A DNA stretch of 28,260 nt from ZC4RG42 sp036676355 (GTDB lineage: Bacteria > Pseudomonadota > Gammaproteobacteria > Burkholderiales > SG8-39): positions 1 to 28,260 of the forward strand of contig JAKFDA010000028.1 in assembly GCA_036676355.1 (NCBI GenBank). The letters run 5' to 3'. The translations under genes were made by a program, and so were the position numbers. Under the pieces are notes generated by a model. That model was not told where the DNA came from, ran no database searches, and saw only the letters and a program-made list of their open reading frames with translations. Shown piece after piece: positions 1 through 6,512 of the stretch. Numbering within the stretch: position 1 is the first letter of the stretch; each line of letters opens with the position of its first letter.

Positions 1-1
1 C

Positions 2-163
2 GGGATTATGTACGCGACTGGCGCAGGCGTCGCGCGAGATGTTGTCGAAGCCAAGCGACTGCTCAAACTCGCCGCGGACAAGGGCGACAGGCACGCGATC
101 AGAACCTTGGAGCAACTGACAGCGGGTAAAGCGATACTGCCTCCGCTTGGGAAAGTGCTGTAG
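2..163 (+). CDS. Sel1-like repeat protein, C-terminal fragment (5' end outside window)
   Basis: An open frame enters from the left edge and stops at the TAG at 161-163, giving 53 residues. The first part reads GIMYATGAGVARD...AKRLLKLAADKGD, which fits the Sel1-like repeat pattern (G-x-M-Y-x-x-G-x-G-V-x-x-D, then A-x-x-L-L-x-x-A-A-x-x-G). Sel1 repeats form alpha/alpha solenoids that mediate protein-protein contacts, often in secreted or envelope proteins. Only the last repeat and a short tail are visible, so the rest of the domain order, any signal peptide and the role cannot be judged. The following 118 bases to the next gene show no clear terminator. Confidence 0.7.
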   Translation, partial: GIMYATGAGVARDVVEAKRLLKLAADKGDRHAIRTLEQLTAGKAILPPLGKVL

Positions 164-281
164 CACTCAAGGACGCAGGTCGAAGTAAGGTTGCCGACGC
201 CTCCGGAAATAGTAAGCAAATAATCGGCGCGAATAGCAACCAAAGCCGAGATGGACGAGATCTGATTGGTGGAGCGCGCTT

Positions 282-488
282 ATGAGCGGGATCAATTGGG
301 GGCGCGGCTTTGACAGGCTGGCTTACGTACTACTCGGACTAGCCTGGGTACTCTTTGTGTTTGTCTCGGTTGTGGGGGGTGGTGATGTGGGCCGTGAACT
401 CGGACACATGGTAGTTGGCTCTCTAATCTTCCTTGGTGTTTATAGACTGCTTCGTTGGGCCATTAGTGGTTTTTTTACGGAGAGGTAA
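282..488 (+). CDS. small hypothetical membrane protein, two transmembrane segments
   Basis: This 68-residue frame starts at an ATG preceded by GGAG at about 271-274. Two hydrophobic stretches are visible, about residues 13-32 (LAYVLLGLAWVLFVFVSVVG) and 43-60 (MVVGSLIFLGVYRLLRWA), separated by a short charged loop with GRELGH. It is therefore probably an inner-membrane hairpin protein. I do not recognise a family. Its 3' end overlaps the start region of the downstream nuclease gene in another frame, which suggests the two are co-transcribed. It lies in the accessory-looking left segment. Confidence 0.5.
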   Translation: MSGINWGRGFDRLAYVLLGLAWVLFVFVSVVGGGDVGRELGHMVVGSLIFLGVYRLLRWAISGFFTER

Positions 489-951
489 GGGTGTTGTCGT
501 CGCTGTCCTGACGGCGCTCGCAACTGCGGTCCATGCCGAGGCTGGCACGGTCGTCGCCATTTCTGACGGCGATACGCTGACCGTCTTGCTCGATCGAGAA
601 CAGATCAAGGTGCGCCTGGCTGAAATAGACGCACCAGAGAAGCGCCAGCCATTTGGAACCCGCTCCCGGCAGTCCTTAGCCGAGTTGTGTTTTCAAAAGT
701 CGGCAGAGCTCAAGGTAGTGGATGTCGATCGCTACAGCCGCACCGTGGCACGGGTGTACTGCGATGGCGTAGACGCCAACGCCGAGCAGGTGCGACGCGG
801 GATGGCTTGGGTGTATACCAAGTACAGCACCGATCCTGCTCTCCCCAGTTTGCAATCGATTGCAAAAGCCTCCGGAGCCGGGCTTTGGGCTGAGCCGAAG
901 CCAGTGCCGCCGTGGGAGTTTCGAAAGCTTAAGAGGCGCCCGCAGCGGTAA
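466..951 (+). CDS. secreted thermonuclease (staphylococcal nuclease-like, SNase) family protein
   Basis: The protein has a signal-like N-terminus (RRGKG, then the hydrophobic VVVAVLTALATAV, then a cleavable VHA before EAG). A staphylococcal nuclease-like fold follows: the strand pair VVAISDGDTLTV, VRLAEIDAPEKRQPFG with the family Arg and acidic residue, then DRYSRTVARVY, where the Arg corresponds to the second catalytic Arg. Such enzymes are calcium-dependent phosphodiesterases acting on DNA or RNA outside the cytoplasm. The frame is open from a TTG at 433, but no ATG is available. I chose the GTG at 466 because it gives a compact signal peptide; GTG 436 is an alternative. Every choice overlaps the upstream membrane-protein gene, by 23 bases with this start. 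About 161 residues is normal for single-domain bacterial SNases. Confidence 0.8.
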   Translation: MVFLRRGKGVVVAVLTALATAVHAEAGTVVAISDGDTLTVLLDREQIKVRLAEIDAPEKRQPFGTRSRQSLAELCFQKSAELKVVDVDRYSRTVARVYCDGVDANAEQVRRGMAWVYTKYSTDPALPSLQSIAKASGAGLWAEPKPVPPWEFRKLKRRPQR

Positions 952-969
952 GCGGCTATTGTATTTCGG

Positions 970-1590
970 CTAAGGTGGCGTGCTGACCCCAGCAGTTCCG
1001 AGTTGCTGTTCGAGCAGGTTAGATAACAACACGTGCAGCGGTGCGAGATCCAATTTGGCAGCCGCAATCGATTTGTCTACCTCGCGGAGTGCGACTACAT
1101 AAGCCTCACGGTTCTCGCGAATCAGCTCAGGAAGTATCTTTGCTCCAGGGAGCCAACTTCCTGCGGCGACGCAGAGTACGAAGTAGCATGTGGCTCGAGC
1201 CGTTCTACCGTTGCCGTTGATGAAAGGGTGAATATGATTCAGCCTCCACAGTACGAAGGAGGCTAAGACAACAGGATCGGTTTTTTCCCACATCCTGTTC
1301 ACCATATTGATGAAATCGTCCATTAACGCTTGGACGCGGTAATGTTCGGGAGGTTGGTAATCCCCTACCGTGACGGCACACGGTCGATACTCACCCGCGT
1401 TAGTGTGTAGGCAAGTGATCGCGTGGAAGTTAAGCGCCTTCACGATGTGTGAAGAAAGAAAAGGCCGCCCCATTGCTAAGGAAGCGGCCACTATTGAACG
1501 GAGAAAATCGTACTGACGGTTACCGTTCGATATCTCTAGTTCTTGATAGGTCGGATGTTGCTCGTTGCCCGTTATCTCGAACAGGATCAC
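970..1590 (-). CDS. Fic/DOC family protein (probable AMPylator)
   Basis: This 206-residue protein carries the complete Fic active-site motif HPFINGNGRTAR at about residues 121-132, including the catalytic His and the GNGR phosphate-binding loop. Fic enzymes usually transfer AMP from ATP to a hydroxyl side chain of a target protein. The N-terminal part (NGNRQYDFLRSIVAAS) and CLHTNAGEYRP resemble a widespread chromosomal Fic family. I see no S/T-x-x-x-E-G/N inhibitory motif inside the protein, so control may come from a partner. The start is a GTG whose last two bases are shared with the TGA stop of the upstream 72-residue gene (GTGA overlap), so translation is probably coupled. The end lies 18 bases from the convergent nuclease gene. 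Whether it acts as a toxin is inference. Confidence 0.88.
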   Translation of the reverse strand: MILFEITGNEQHPTYQELEISNGNRQYDFLRSIVAASLAMGRPFLSSHIVKALNFHAITCLHTNAGEYRPCAVTVGDYQPPEHYRVQALMDDFINMVNRMWEKTDPVVLASFVLWRLNHIHPFINGNGRTARATCYFVLCVAAGSWLPGAKILPELIRENREAYVVALREVDKSIAAAKLDLAPLHVLLSNLLEQQLGTAGVSTPP

Positions 1591-1805
1591 TTCGTTTGAC
1601 AGGAAGTCGAAGTACTTCCTGCGTGTTCAGCCAACACGTTCCGAATGTGTGTCCGCGTAATACCACTGGCCGGGTTAACCGAACCATAGACGAACGAAAT
1701 ACGTTGCTTGAGCAACTCTTCAGCGGACGGCTTCCATTCGACGGCCTTTTTCAAAGCTCCCAGCAACGCGCCGTCGGTAGCAAGATCAAGGACTTCGTTA
1801 CTCAT
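1587..1805 (-). CDS. small protein upstream of and coupled to the Fic gene (candidate antitoxin/partner)
   Basis: A 72-residue frame begins at the ATG at 1805-1803, directly after a strong GGGAGG ribosome-binding site seven bases away. The frame is open further upstream to a TTG at 1850, but the ribosome-binding site argues for the internal ATG. The protein contains WKPSAEELLKQRISFVYGSV...ITRTHIRNVLAEH. To my recollection, small proteins with an R-x-SF-x-YG core often sit immediately upstream of Fic genes, but their function is not clear to me. The classical Fic antitoxin motif (S/T-x-x-x-E-G) is not evident. Four-base overlap with the Fic gene and the single promoter-like region upstream indicate one operon. 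Confidence 0.7.
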   Translation of the reverse strand: MSNEVLDLATDGALLGALKKAVEWKPSAEELLKQRISFVYGSVNPASGITRTHIRNVLAEHAGSTSTSCQTK

Positions 1806-1830
1806 TACAGCCTCCCACAAAAAAACGAGA

Positions 1831-1846
1831 TCGCCAATCTTGGCGA
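1831..1846. promoter_or_regulatory. palindrome in the leader of the Fic operon (candidate operator)
   Basis: TCGCCAA and TTGGCGA form perfect 7-base arms separated by two bases. The palindrome lies 25 bases upstream of the small-partner ATG. On the minus strand it is followed by a T-rich run and the GGGAGG ribosome-binding site. A promoter-like TATACT (minus strand, 1880-1875) lies just upstream, so the palindrome falls at the start of the transcript. This fits an autoregulatory operator or an attenuating hairpin. The function is inferred from position only. Confidence 0.4.
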
Positions 1847-1880
1847 CCAAGCGCTTTCCTTACCCTACGGACGAAGTATA

Positions 1881-2176
1881 GGGAAGTACTAGTGTGAAAA
1901 GATTGCTCGAAATCAATAAAGTTCCGCTGGCGTGAATTAAGTCTCTTCGATAAGATCTTGAACCTAAACGGTTTAGCAAGCAATGCGCCTGCCTTCACCC
2001 TATAGCAGGTTTTCTATCTGCACTCAAACGCGTACTTTGCAGACATCTGCAAGTTAATGGCCGACTACGCGCCTCCTGCCCCGCCGCCTTGCGGCTCCTT
2101 CTTTCTCGATTGACGTAGTTCTCACCTTCGTCGTCCCGCTACGGGACGCCCATTGGTCGCTTCGGCGGGTTTTGTG
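1881..2176. other. non-coding stretch with several short inverted repeats
   Basis: No convincing gene is visible between the Fic operon promoter and the next minus-strand gene. The stretch contains three short perfect inverted repeats: TTGCAGA/TCTGCAA (2037-2052), GCCGC/GCGGC (2083-2095) and CGTCCCG/CGGGACG (2132-2148). The last could be a weak terminator-like hairpin, but no T-run follows on either strand. Composition is mixed and unlike the GC-rich core to the right. Confidence 0.4.
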
Positions 2177-2446
2177 CTATAGCCCGAGCAGGCGCTTCCG
2201 ATCCTTGGAATAGCACTCAAAAGCTAGCCATAGCCAGCCCCCAAAGTTAGCCAATGCAGCCCACTCGTAGCGATCCCAAAGAACCTTTCTAAGCACCTCT
2301 CCGAGGGGAGCAAGGGCACCTCGCATCGTGAAATCCACCAATTGCCAATAACCAACAGCCAAGAGCGCTATCGAAGAGACAACGCCAAGATAGATCGCCC
2401 AGCGCGTGCGCCACGAATAACTCATCAGAACCAGAAACTCTTCCAT
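2177..2446 (-). CDS. small hypothetical membrane protein
   Basis: An 89-residue frame starts at the ATG at 2446-2444, with GGGAG nine bases upstream (2460-2456). An ATG at 2497 would add 17 residues but lacks a ribosome-binding site. A clear hydrophobic helix covers about residues 15-34 (WAIYLGVVSSIALLAVGYWQ), and a second, weaker one is near the C-terminus (WAALANFGGWLWLAFE), followed by a basic tail. No family was recognised. It is the last gene before the radC break and probably belongs to the inserted segment. Confidence 0.5.
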   Translation of the reverse strand: MEEFLVLMSYSWRTRWAIYLGVVSSIALLAVGYWQLVDFTMRGALAPLGEVLRKVLWDRYEWAALANFGGWLWLAFECYSKDRKRLLGL

Positions 2447-2603
2447 ATCGCACCACTCCCGATAGTTCCTGGCGAACCTAGCACGCAACCGGCTCATAAC
2501 GTGAGCTATACGAGCTCTATTGCCTCCTATATCCCTCGTAATTAATTTTTCAAATCCTTCGTTTGTTTGCTGCCGCGTTTTTAGCGCTCCAGCCGCCTTA
2601 GAA

Positions 2604-2623
2604 GTGGGTATTAAAGCGGGTAT
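2604..2623 (+). repeat. short direct repeats GTGGGTAT/GCGGGTAT next to the radC break (candidate integrase arm sites)
   Basis: GTGGGTAT (2604-2611) and GCGGGTAT (2616-2623) are spaced 12 bases apart. A degenerate third copy, GCGAAGTAT, follows at 2627-2635. From memory, similar GGGTAT direct repeats often lie beside the attachment sites of islands carrying tyrosine integrases. Here they sit about 60-80 bases from the position where radC homology ends. No integrase gene is inside the window, so the assignment is inferred. Confidence 0.35.
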
Positions 2624-2652
2624 GCAGCGAAGTATTATGACAGCGGAATCAA

Positions 2653-3204
2653 TTAAATCAAGGTGTTATTGCGGTATGAGCGCTTTTGCGCCAGGATGAC
2701 GCCTGCGGCGTTGTGTCGCAGGGCGGTTTTGACCACTTCGCGCGGATAGACGCTGGTCTGAGTGAGCGTGCCGCGGAACAGTTCGTCGGTGCCGATAACG
2801 CGATTTTGCGCATCGAGAAAAACGGCAACGAAGACTTCGTGTTGGCGCTCGGCCAGAAGCAGCCGTAAATAATCGCGCACTGCGCCCGGTGAGCTGAGTG
2901 CGTCCACGTGCCTGGCGGTTTCCGCCAGCGCGCGCCGCCCGAGTTCGACGGCTGCCTTGAGCTGTGCCCATTTCGCCGGACCGATACCGGGAATGGCGGC
3001 GTCTTTAGCGGGATCGGCGCCGAGCAATGCGGCGAGCGAGCCGAAGTGCGTAATCAGATCGCGGCCGAGGTCGATCGCATTGCGTCCGCGCGTGCCGACG
3101 CGCAGAAAAATCGCCAGCAGTTCCGCATCCGAAAGCGCGGCCGCGCCGCGTTCCAGCAATTTCTCGCGTGGCCGTTCGCCTTCCGGCCAGTCGGCAATGC
3201 CCAT
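2653..3204 (-). pseudogene. radC: radC (JAB-domain protein), truncated before the catalytic HNHPSG motif
   Basis: The frame starts at the ATG at 3204-3202 (MGIADWPEGERPREKLLERG, the usual RadC start) with GGGAGAG just upstream. It contains the N-terminal helix-hairpin-helix-like part (IPGIGPAKWAQLKAAVELGRR) and the beginning of the JAB/MPN domain (EVFVAVFLDAQNRVIGTDELFRGTLTQTSVYPREVVKTALRHNAAGVILA). Intact RadC continues with HNHPSG and about 55 further residues ending in a SFAERG-like tail. Here the sequence switches at about 2688 to QKRSYRNNTLI and stops at 2653. All metal-binding His/Asp residues are therefore lost. At 183 residues against about 220-225 in the family, this is best read as a gene disrupted by an insertion; the missing end may lie on the other side of the inserted DNA, beyond the left edge. 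Confidence 0.85.
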
Positions 3205-3354
3205 CGGTCTCTCCCGCCCCAAACCCGCGTAGAATCGCCGCCGGATAGTAGCGCCCACGCTGTCTGATTAGATTCCGCCCATAGGCCTAGGCCTTCCGGT
3301 GGGGTGGCAGGTTGGCGTCGATGGCATCCCTTCGTTCGACGATTCTTTAAATCC

Positions 3355-4545
3355 ATGGCTGATATCGCAGGCAAACGCATATTGTTGGGACTGACCGGCG
3401 GGATCGCGGCCTACAAGGCTGCCGACCTGTGCCGATTGTTCGTCAAGGCCGGTGCCGACGTACAGGTGGTCATGACCGAGGGCGCCTGTCGGTTCGTGAC
3501 GCCGCTGACGCTGCAGACGTTGTCCGGCAAGCCGGTCTATCTCGACATGTGGGATGCGCGCATCGACAACAACATGGCGCATATCGAACTGTCGCGCGAT
3601 CGCGATCTCATCCTGGTGGCACCCGCGACGGCGAACTTCATCGCGCAACTCGTGCATGGGCTGGCCGACGACCTGCTGTCCACGCTCTGCCTTGCGCGCG
3701 AGACGCCGCTCTATGTCGCGCCGGCGATGAATCGTCAGATGTGGGAAAGCGCGCCGACACAGCGCAATGTGCAGCAGTTGCGCGCCGACGGCGTGCATGT
3801 GCTCGGCCCCGCCGAGGGTGAACAAGCCTGCGGCGAAACCGGCATGGGCCGCATGCTGGAACCGGCGCAGCTTTACGACGCCATCGTCATGGCGCTGGGC
3901 GACAAGCCGCTCGCCGGCAAGCATGTGTTGTTGACGGCCGGCCCGACGTTCGAACCGATCGATTCGGTGCGCGGTATCACGAATCGCAGCTCCGGCAAGA
4001 TGGGTTTCGCGGTTGCGCAGGCGGCAGCGGAGGCAGGCGCGCTCGTGACGATGGTCGCCGGCCCGACTGCACTGGCGACGCCGACCGGCGTGCAGCGCGA
4101 GAACGTGATGACCGCGCGTGAAATGCATCGCGCCGTAATGAGCAGGGTGAAAACCGCGGATGTATTCATCGGCGTCGCCGCCGTGGCCGATTATCACGTT
4201 GCCAATGCAAGCGAGGCGAAGCTGAAGAAATCGAACGGCAAGCCGCGTGTCGAACTGGTCGAAAATCCCGATATCCTGGCCGAAGTGGCGGCACTGCCCG
4301 GTGGTCCGTACTGCGTTGGTTTTGCGGCGGAGACGGAGAATTTGAACGAATACGCGCAGGCCAAGCGTGCGCGCAAGAACATCCCGCTGCTCGCAGCCAA
4401 TCTCGCCCAGCACGCCTTCGGTCGCGACGAGAACGAACTGACGTTGTTCCACGAGCAGGGAGAAACGCGTTTGCCGCGCGCCTCCAAACTGGATATCGCG
4501 CGTGCACTGATGCGCGAAATCGCTTCACGCCTGCCGCGATCATGA
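3355..4545 (+). CDS. coaBC: bifunctional phosphopantothenoylcysteine decarboxylase / phosphopantothenate-cysteine ligase
   Basis: This 396-residue enzyme catalyses two steps of coenzyme A synthesis: CTP-dependent joining of 4'-phosphopantothenate with cysteine, and FMN-dependent decarboxylation to 4'-phosphopantetheine. The N-terminal CoaC half shows the flavoprotein start (ILLGLTGGIAAYKA), the PAMNRQMW substrate-binding motif, and ACGETGMGRM with the flap Cys. The CoaB half follows with GPTFEPIDSVRGITNRSSGKMG and KPRVELVENPDIL. The ATG at 3355 was chosen because it gives the normal MADIAGKRIL start; no strong ribosome-binding site is visible, and an upstream GTG at 3304 would only add an unrelated extension. 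It is divergent from radC and followed by dut, the common proteobacterial order. Confidence 0.97.
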   Translation: MADIAGKRILLGLTGGIAAYKAADLCRLFVKAGADVQVVMTEGACRFVTPLTLQTLSGKPVYLDMWDARIDNNMAHIELSRDRDLILVAPATANFIAQLVHGLADDLLSTLCLARETPLYVAPAMNRQMWESAPTQRNVQQLRADGVHVLGPAEGEQACGETGMGRMLEPAQLYDAIVMALGDKPLAGKHVLLTAGPTFEPIDSVRGITNRSSGKMGFAVAQAAAEAGALVTMVAGPTALATPTGVQRENVMTAREMHRAVMSRVKTADVFIGVAAVADYHVANASEAKLKKSNGKPRVELVENPDILAEVAALPGGPYCVGFAAETENLNEYAQAKRARKNIPLLAANLAQHAFGRDENELTLFHEQGETRLPRASKLDIARALMREIASRLPRS

Positions 4546-4613
4546 GCAGCCGCTGCAGGGCTGCGATCAAGGTTTTGTTGCGAAGCGTGTTGTGGTGCGT
4601 TGACCTCAGTATG

Positions 4614-4660
4614 TTCTTGCTTTGTCCTCGCTCGTACATCTGCGCGCACTCGCGACCGTA
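4614..4660 (-). repeat. dispersed intergenic repeat, copy A (short form)
   Basis: Read on the minus strand, this stretch contains GGTCGCGAGTGCG followed closely by TGTACGAGCGAGGACAAAGC. The same two blocks, in the same order, occur on the plus strand at 12088-12100 and about 12253-12272, where roughly 150 extra bases separate them. The second block matches over 22 bases without mismatch. The repeat fills much of the 141-base gap between coaBC and dut. It has no coding potential that I can defend; a structured extragenic element is the likely nature. Confidence 0.6.
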
Positions 4661-4686
4661 CTCGAAATCCAATTAGGGTGTTCCCA

Positions 4687-5136
4687 ATGCATCGTCTCGA
4701 CATCAAGATTCTGGATCCGCGGCTGCACGATCAGCCGCCGCACTATGCAACCGAAGGCGCCGCCGGTTTGGATTTGCGCGCCTGTATCGACGGCCCGCTC
4801 GACTTGTTGCCGGGCGGCTCGGCGCTGGTGCCGAGCGGACTGGCGATTCATCTTGCCGATCCCGGTTTCGCTGCCATGGTGTTGCCGCGTTCGGGGCTGG
4901 GTCACAAGCATGGCATCGTGCTGGGCAACCTCGTCGGCTTGATCGATAGCGACTACCAGGGTCAGATCATGGTGTCGCTGTGGAATCGTTCGACCGCGCC
5001 GTTCACGCTGCAGCCGATGGAGCGCATCGCGCAACTGGTGATCGTGCCGGTGCTGCAGGTGGCGTTGAATGTGGTGGATGCCTTCGAAGAAAGCGAACGC
5101 GGCGCGGGGGGGTTCGGCAGCACCGGCATCGCCTGA
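4687..5136 (+). CDS. dut: dUTP diphosphatase (dUTPase)
   Basis: This 149-residue protein hydrolyses dUTP to dUMP and pyrophosphate, keeping uracil out of DNA and supplying the thymidylate precursor. The trimeric dUTPase motifs appear in order: GAAGLDLRA (1), PRSGLGHKHGIVLGNLVGLIDSDYQGQ (2 and 3), RIAQLVI (4) and the C-terminal RGAGGFGSTG (5), which closes over the active site. The ATG at 4687 gives the family-typical MHRLDIKILDPRL start; AGGGTG lies eight bases upstream. It sits downstream of coaBC, separated by a dispersed repeat, and ends just before a strong terminator. Confidence 0.97.
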   Translation: MHRLDIKILDPRLHDQPPHYATEGAAGLDLRACIDGPLDLLPGGSALVPSGLAIHLADPGFAAMVLPRSGLGHKHGIVLGNLVGLIDSDYQGQIMVSLWNRSTAPFTLQPMERIAQLVIVPVLQVALNVVDAFEESERGAGGFGSTGIA

Positions 5137-5154
5137 TCGCGCGGTGGTATTCAG

Positions 5155-5189
5155 CAAACAAAAAGGCGGCCAAGCCGCCTTTTTGTTTG
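5155..5189. terminator. strong bidirectional terminator between dut and fccB
   Basis: Perfect 16-base arms (5155-5170 and 5174-5189) enclose a 3-base loop. The stem core is GGCGGC/GCCGCC, flanked by an A-run on the left and a T-run on the right, so it works as an intrinsic terminator in both directions. It lies between the convergent dut and fccB genes. Confidence 0.9.
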
Positions 5190-5204
5190 GGATGCGACAA
5201 GGTC

Positions 5205-6503
5205 TCAAGCCAGCATGTCCGCCCAGATATTGCGCGCCCACGCGTCGGCGTAGGCCTTTTCCAGTTCGCTGCGTTTGGCCGACACCCCACCGCTGCCCGG
5301 TACGGCGACCAGCGTTTTCTTCGCGGCGTCGTAATGATGCACGGAGTTCACGTGCATCGCTTCGCGATCGCTTACATAGCTGTAGCAGGTGTTGCCGATG
5401 ATCGGTGCCGGGTTGGGCGTCTGACCGGTGAGCGTGGCGACAATCGCCGATGCGGCAATCTTGGCGTGATTGTTCGCCATGCTGCCGGATTTCGGCATCG
5501 CCGGCGCCGACAGGGTCGAGTCGCCCAGCACATGCACATTCGGCACGGCGATCGATTCCATGGTCTGCCAGTTCACACCGCACCAGCGATCGTTGGCGGT
5601 GATCAGTCCGCTGGATACGGCAATGCGGCCGGCGCGCATCGGCGGCACGACGTTGAGCACGTCGCCCTTGAAGGCATCGAATTCGGTCTTGACCGTGCGG
5701 CTGGCGACATCGACGTCCCGCGCTTCCTGGCTCGGCACATACTCGATCAGGCCCGGATAGAGCTCCTTCCACGCCGCCGTGAACAAACCTTTCTTGGAAA
5801 CGATGTCGTCGTTGCCGTCGAGCACGAGCACCTTCGAACGCGGCTTCGATTTCTTGAAATAGTGCGCGACCTGGCAGACGCGCTCGTACGGTCCGGGCGG
5901 GCAGCGGTAGGGCGCTCTCGGGATGGAAAGCAGATAGACGCCACCGTTGGGCAATGCCTCGAGTTGCTTACGCAGCGCGACGGTCTGCGGCCCCGCTTTC
6001 CAGGCGTGCAGCACTTGCTGCTGCGCCGCGGCGTTGTTAAGGCCGGGCAGCTTGTCGTACATCAGTTCGACGCCGGGCGACACGACGAGGCGGTCATAGG
6101 CCAGCTCGCCTCCTTTGGCGAGTGTCACGCGCTTCTTGTCGGCATTTACCGCGGTCACTTCGTCATGCACGACTTTCACGCCATGCGCGCGCAATGTTTC
6201 GTAGCCCATGGTCAGGCTTTCAATCGAGCGCGAACCGCCCAGGACCAGATTCGACAGCGGGCAGGAGATGAACTGCGTATTGCGCTCCACCAGTACCACG
6301 TCGATACGCTGATCACTCCACATGCGAATGTATTTCGCGGCGGTGGCGCCGCCGTAGCCTCCGCCGATCACGACTACACGGCCTGCTGCCGCCTTGGCGC
6401 TCGCGCTCGATTTACCGCCCGTGGCGCAGCCGCTGATCATCGTCGCCGCAGCGCCCGCGCCGATGAGTTTGATGAAGCCGCGCCGATTCATTTCCATACT
6501 CAT
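5205..6503 (-). CDS. fccB: sulfide dehydrogenase (flavocytochrome c), flavoprotein subunit
   Basis: This 432-residue periplasmic FAD protein oxidises sulfide and passes electrons to the cytochrome subunit encoded just upstream. A twin-arginine signal (NRRGFIK) is followed by GGGYGGATAAKYIR (FAD-binding, about 47-60), FISCPLSN with Cys81 at the position of the covalent 8-alpha-S-cysteinyl FAD link, YRCPPGPYER with Cys201, and NTCYSY with Cys373. The last two match the redox disulfide pair of characterised FccB. The signal also has a lipobox-like ISGC ending at Cys26, so the protein might be lipid-anchored. The ATG at 6503 follows AAGGGG at good spacing. It starts 9 bases after the cytochrome gene, indicating an operon. 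Confidence 0.93.
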   Translation of the reverse strand: MSMEMNRRGFIKLIGAGAAATMISGCATGGKSSASAKAAAGRVVVIGGGYGGATAAKYIRMWSDQRIDVVLVERNTQFISCPLSNLVLGGSRSIESLTMGYETLRAHGVKVVHDEVTAVNADKKRVTLAKGGELAYDRLVVSPGVELMYDKLPGLNNAAAQQQVLHAWKAGPQTVALRKQLEALPNGGVYLLSIPRAPYRCPPGPYERVCQVAHYFKKSKPRSKVLVLDGNDDIVSKKGLFTAAWKELYPGLIEYVPSQEARDVDVASRTVKTEFDAFKGDVLNVVPPMRAGRIAVSSGLITANDRWCGVNWQTMESIAVPNVHVLGDSTLSAPAMPKSGSMANNHAKIAASAIVATLTGQTPNPAPIIGNTCYSYVSDREAMHVNSVHHYDAAKKTLVAVPGSGGVSAKRSELEKAYADAWARNIWADMLA

Positions 6504-6512
6504 TGCGGCCCC

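Noticed and set aside
1798..1998. Minus-strand 66-codon open frame over the Fic operon promoter region
   Set aside because: It covers the promoter, palindrome and ribosome-binding site of the partner gene and has no own ribosome-binding site.
2037..2148. Short inverted repeats considered as an integron attC site
   Set aside because: No paired RYYYAAC/GTTRRRY core sites were found at matching distance, and no integron integrase is visible.
3268..4452. Long minus-strand open frame opposite coaBC
   Set aside because: It is the mirror of a highly conserved gene in GC-rich DNA. Its protein is rich in His/Arg/Gln and shows no known domain.
4606..5772. Minus-strand open frame of 388 codons spanning dut and the fccB end
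   Set aside because: It runs through the strong terminator at 5155-5189 and overlaps two solid genes; its composition is shadow-like.
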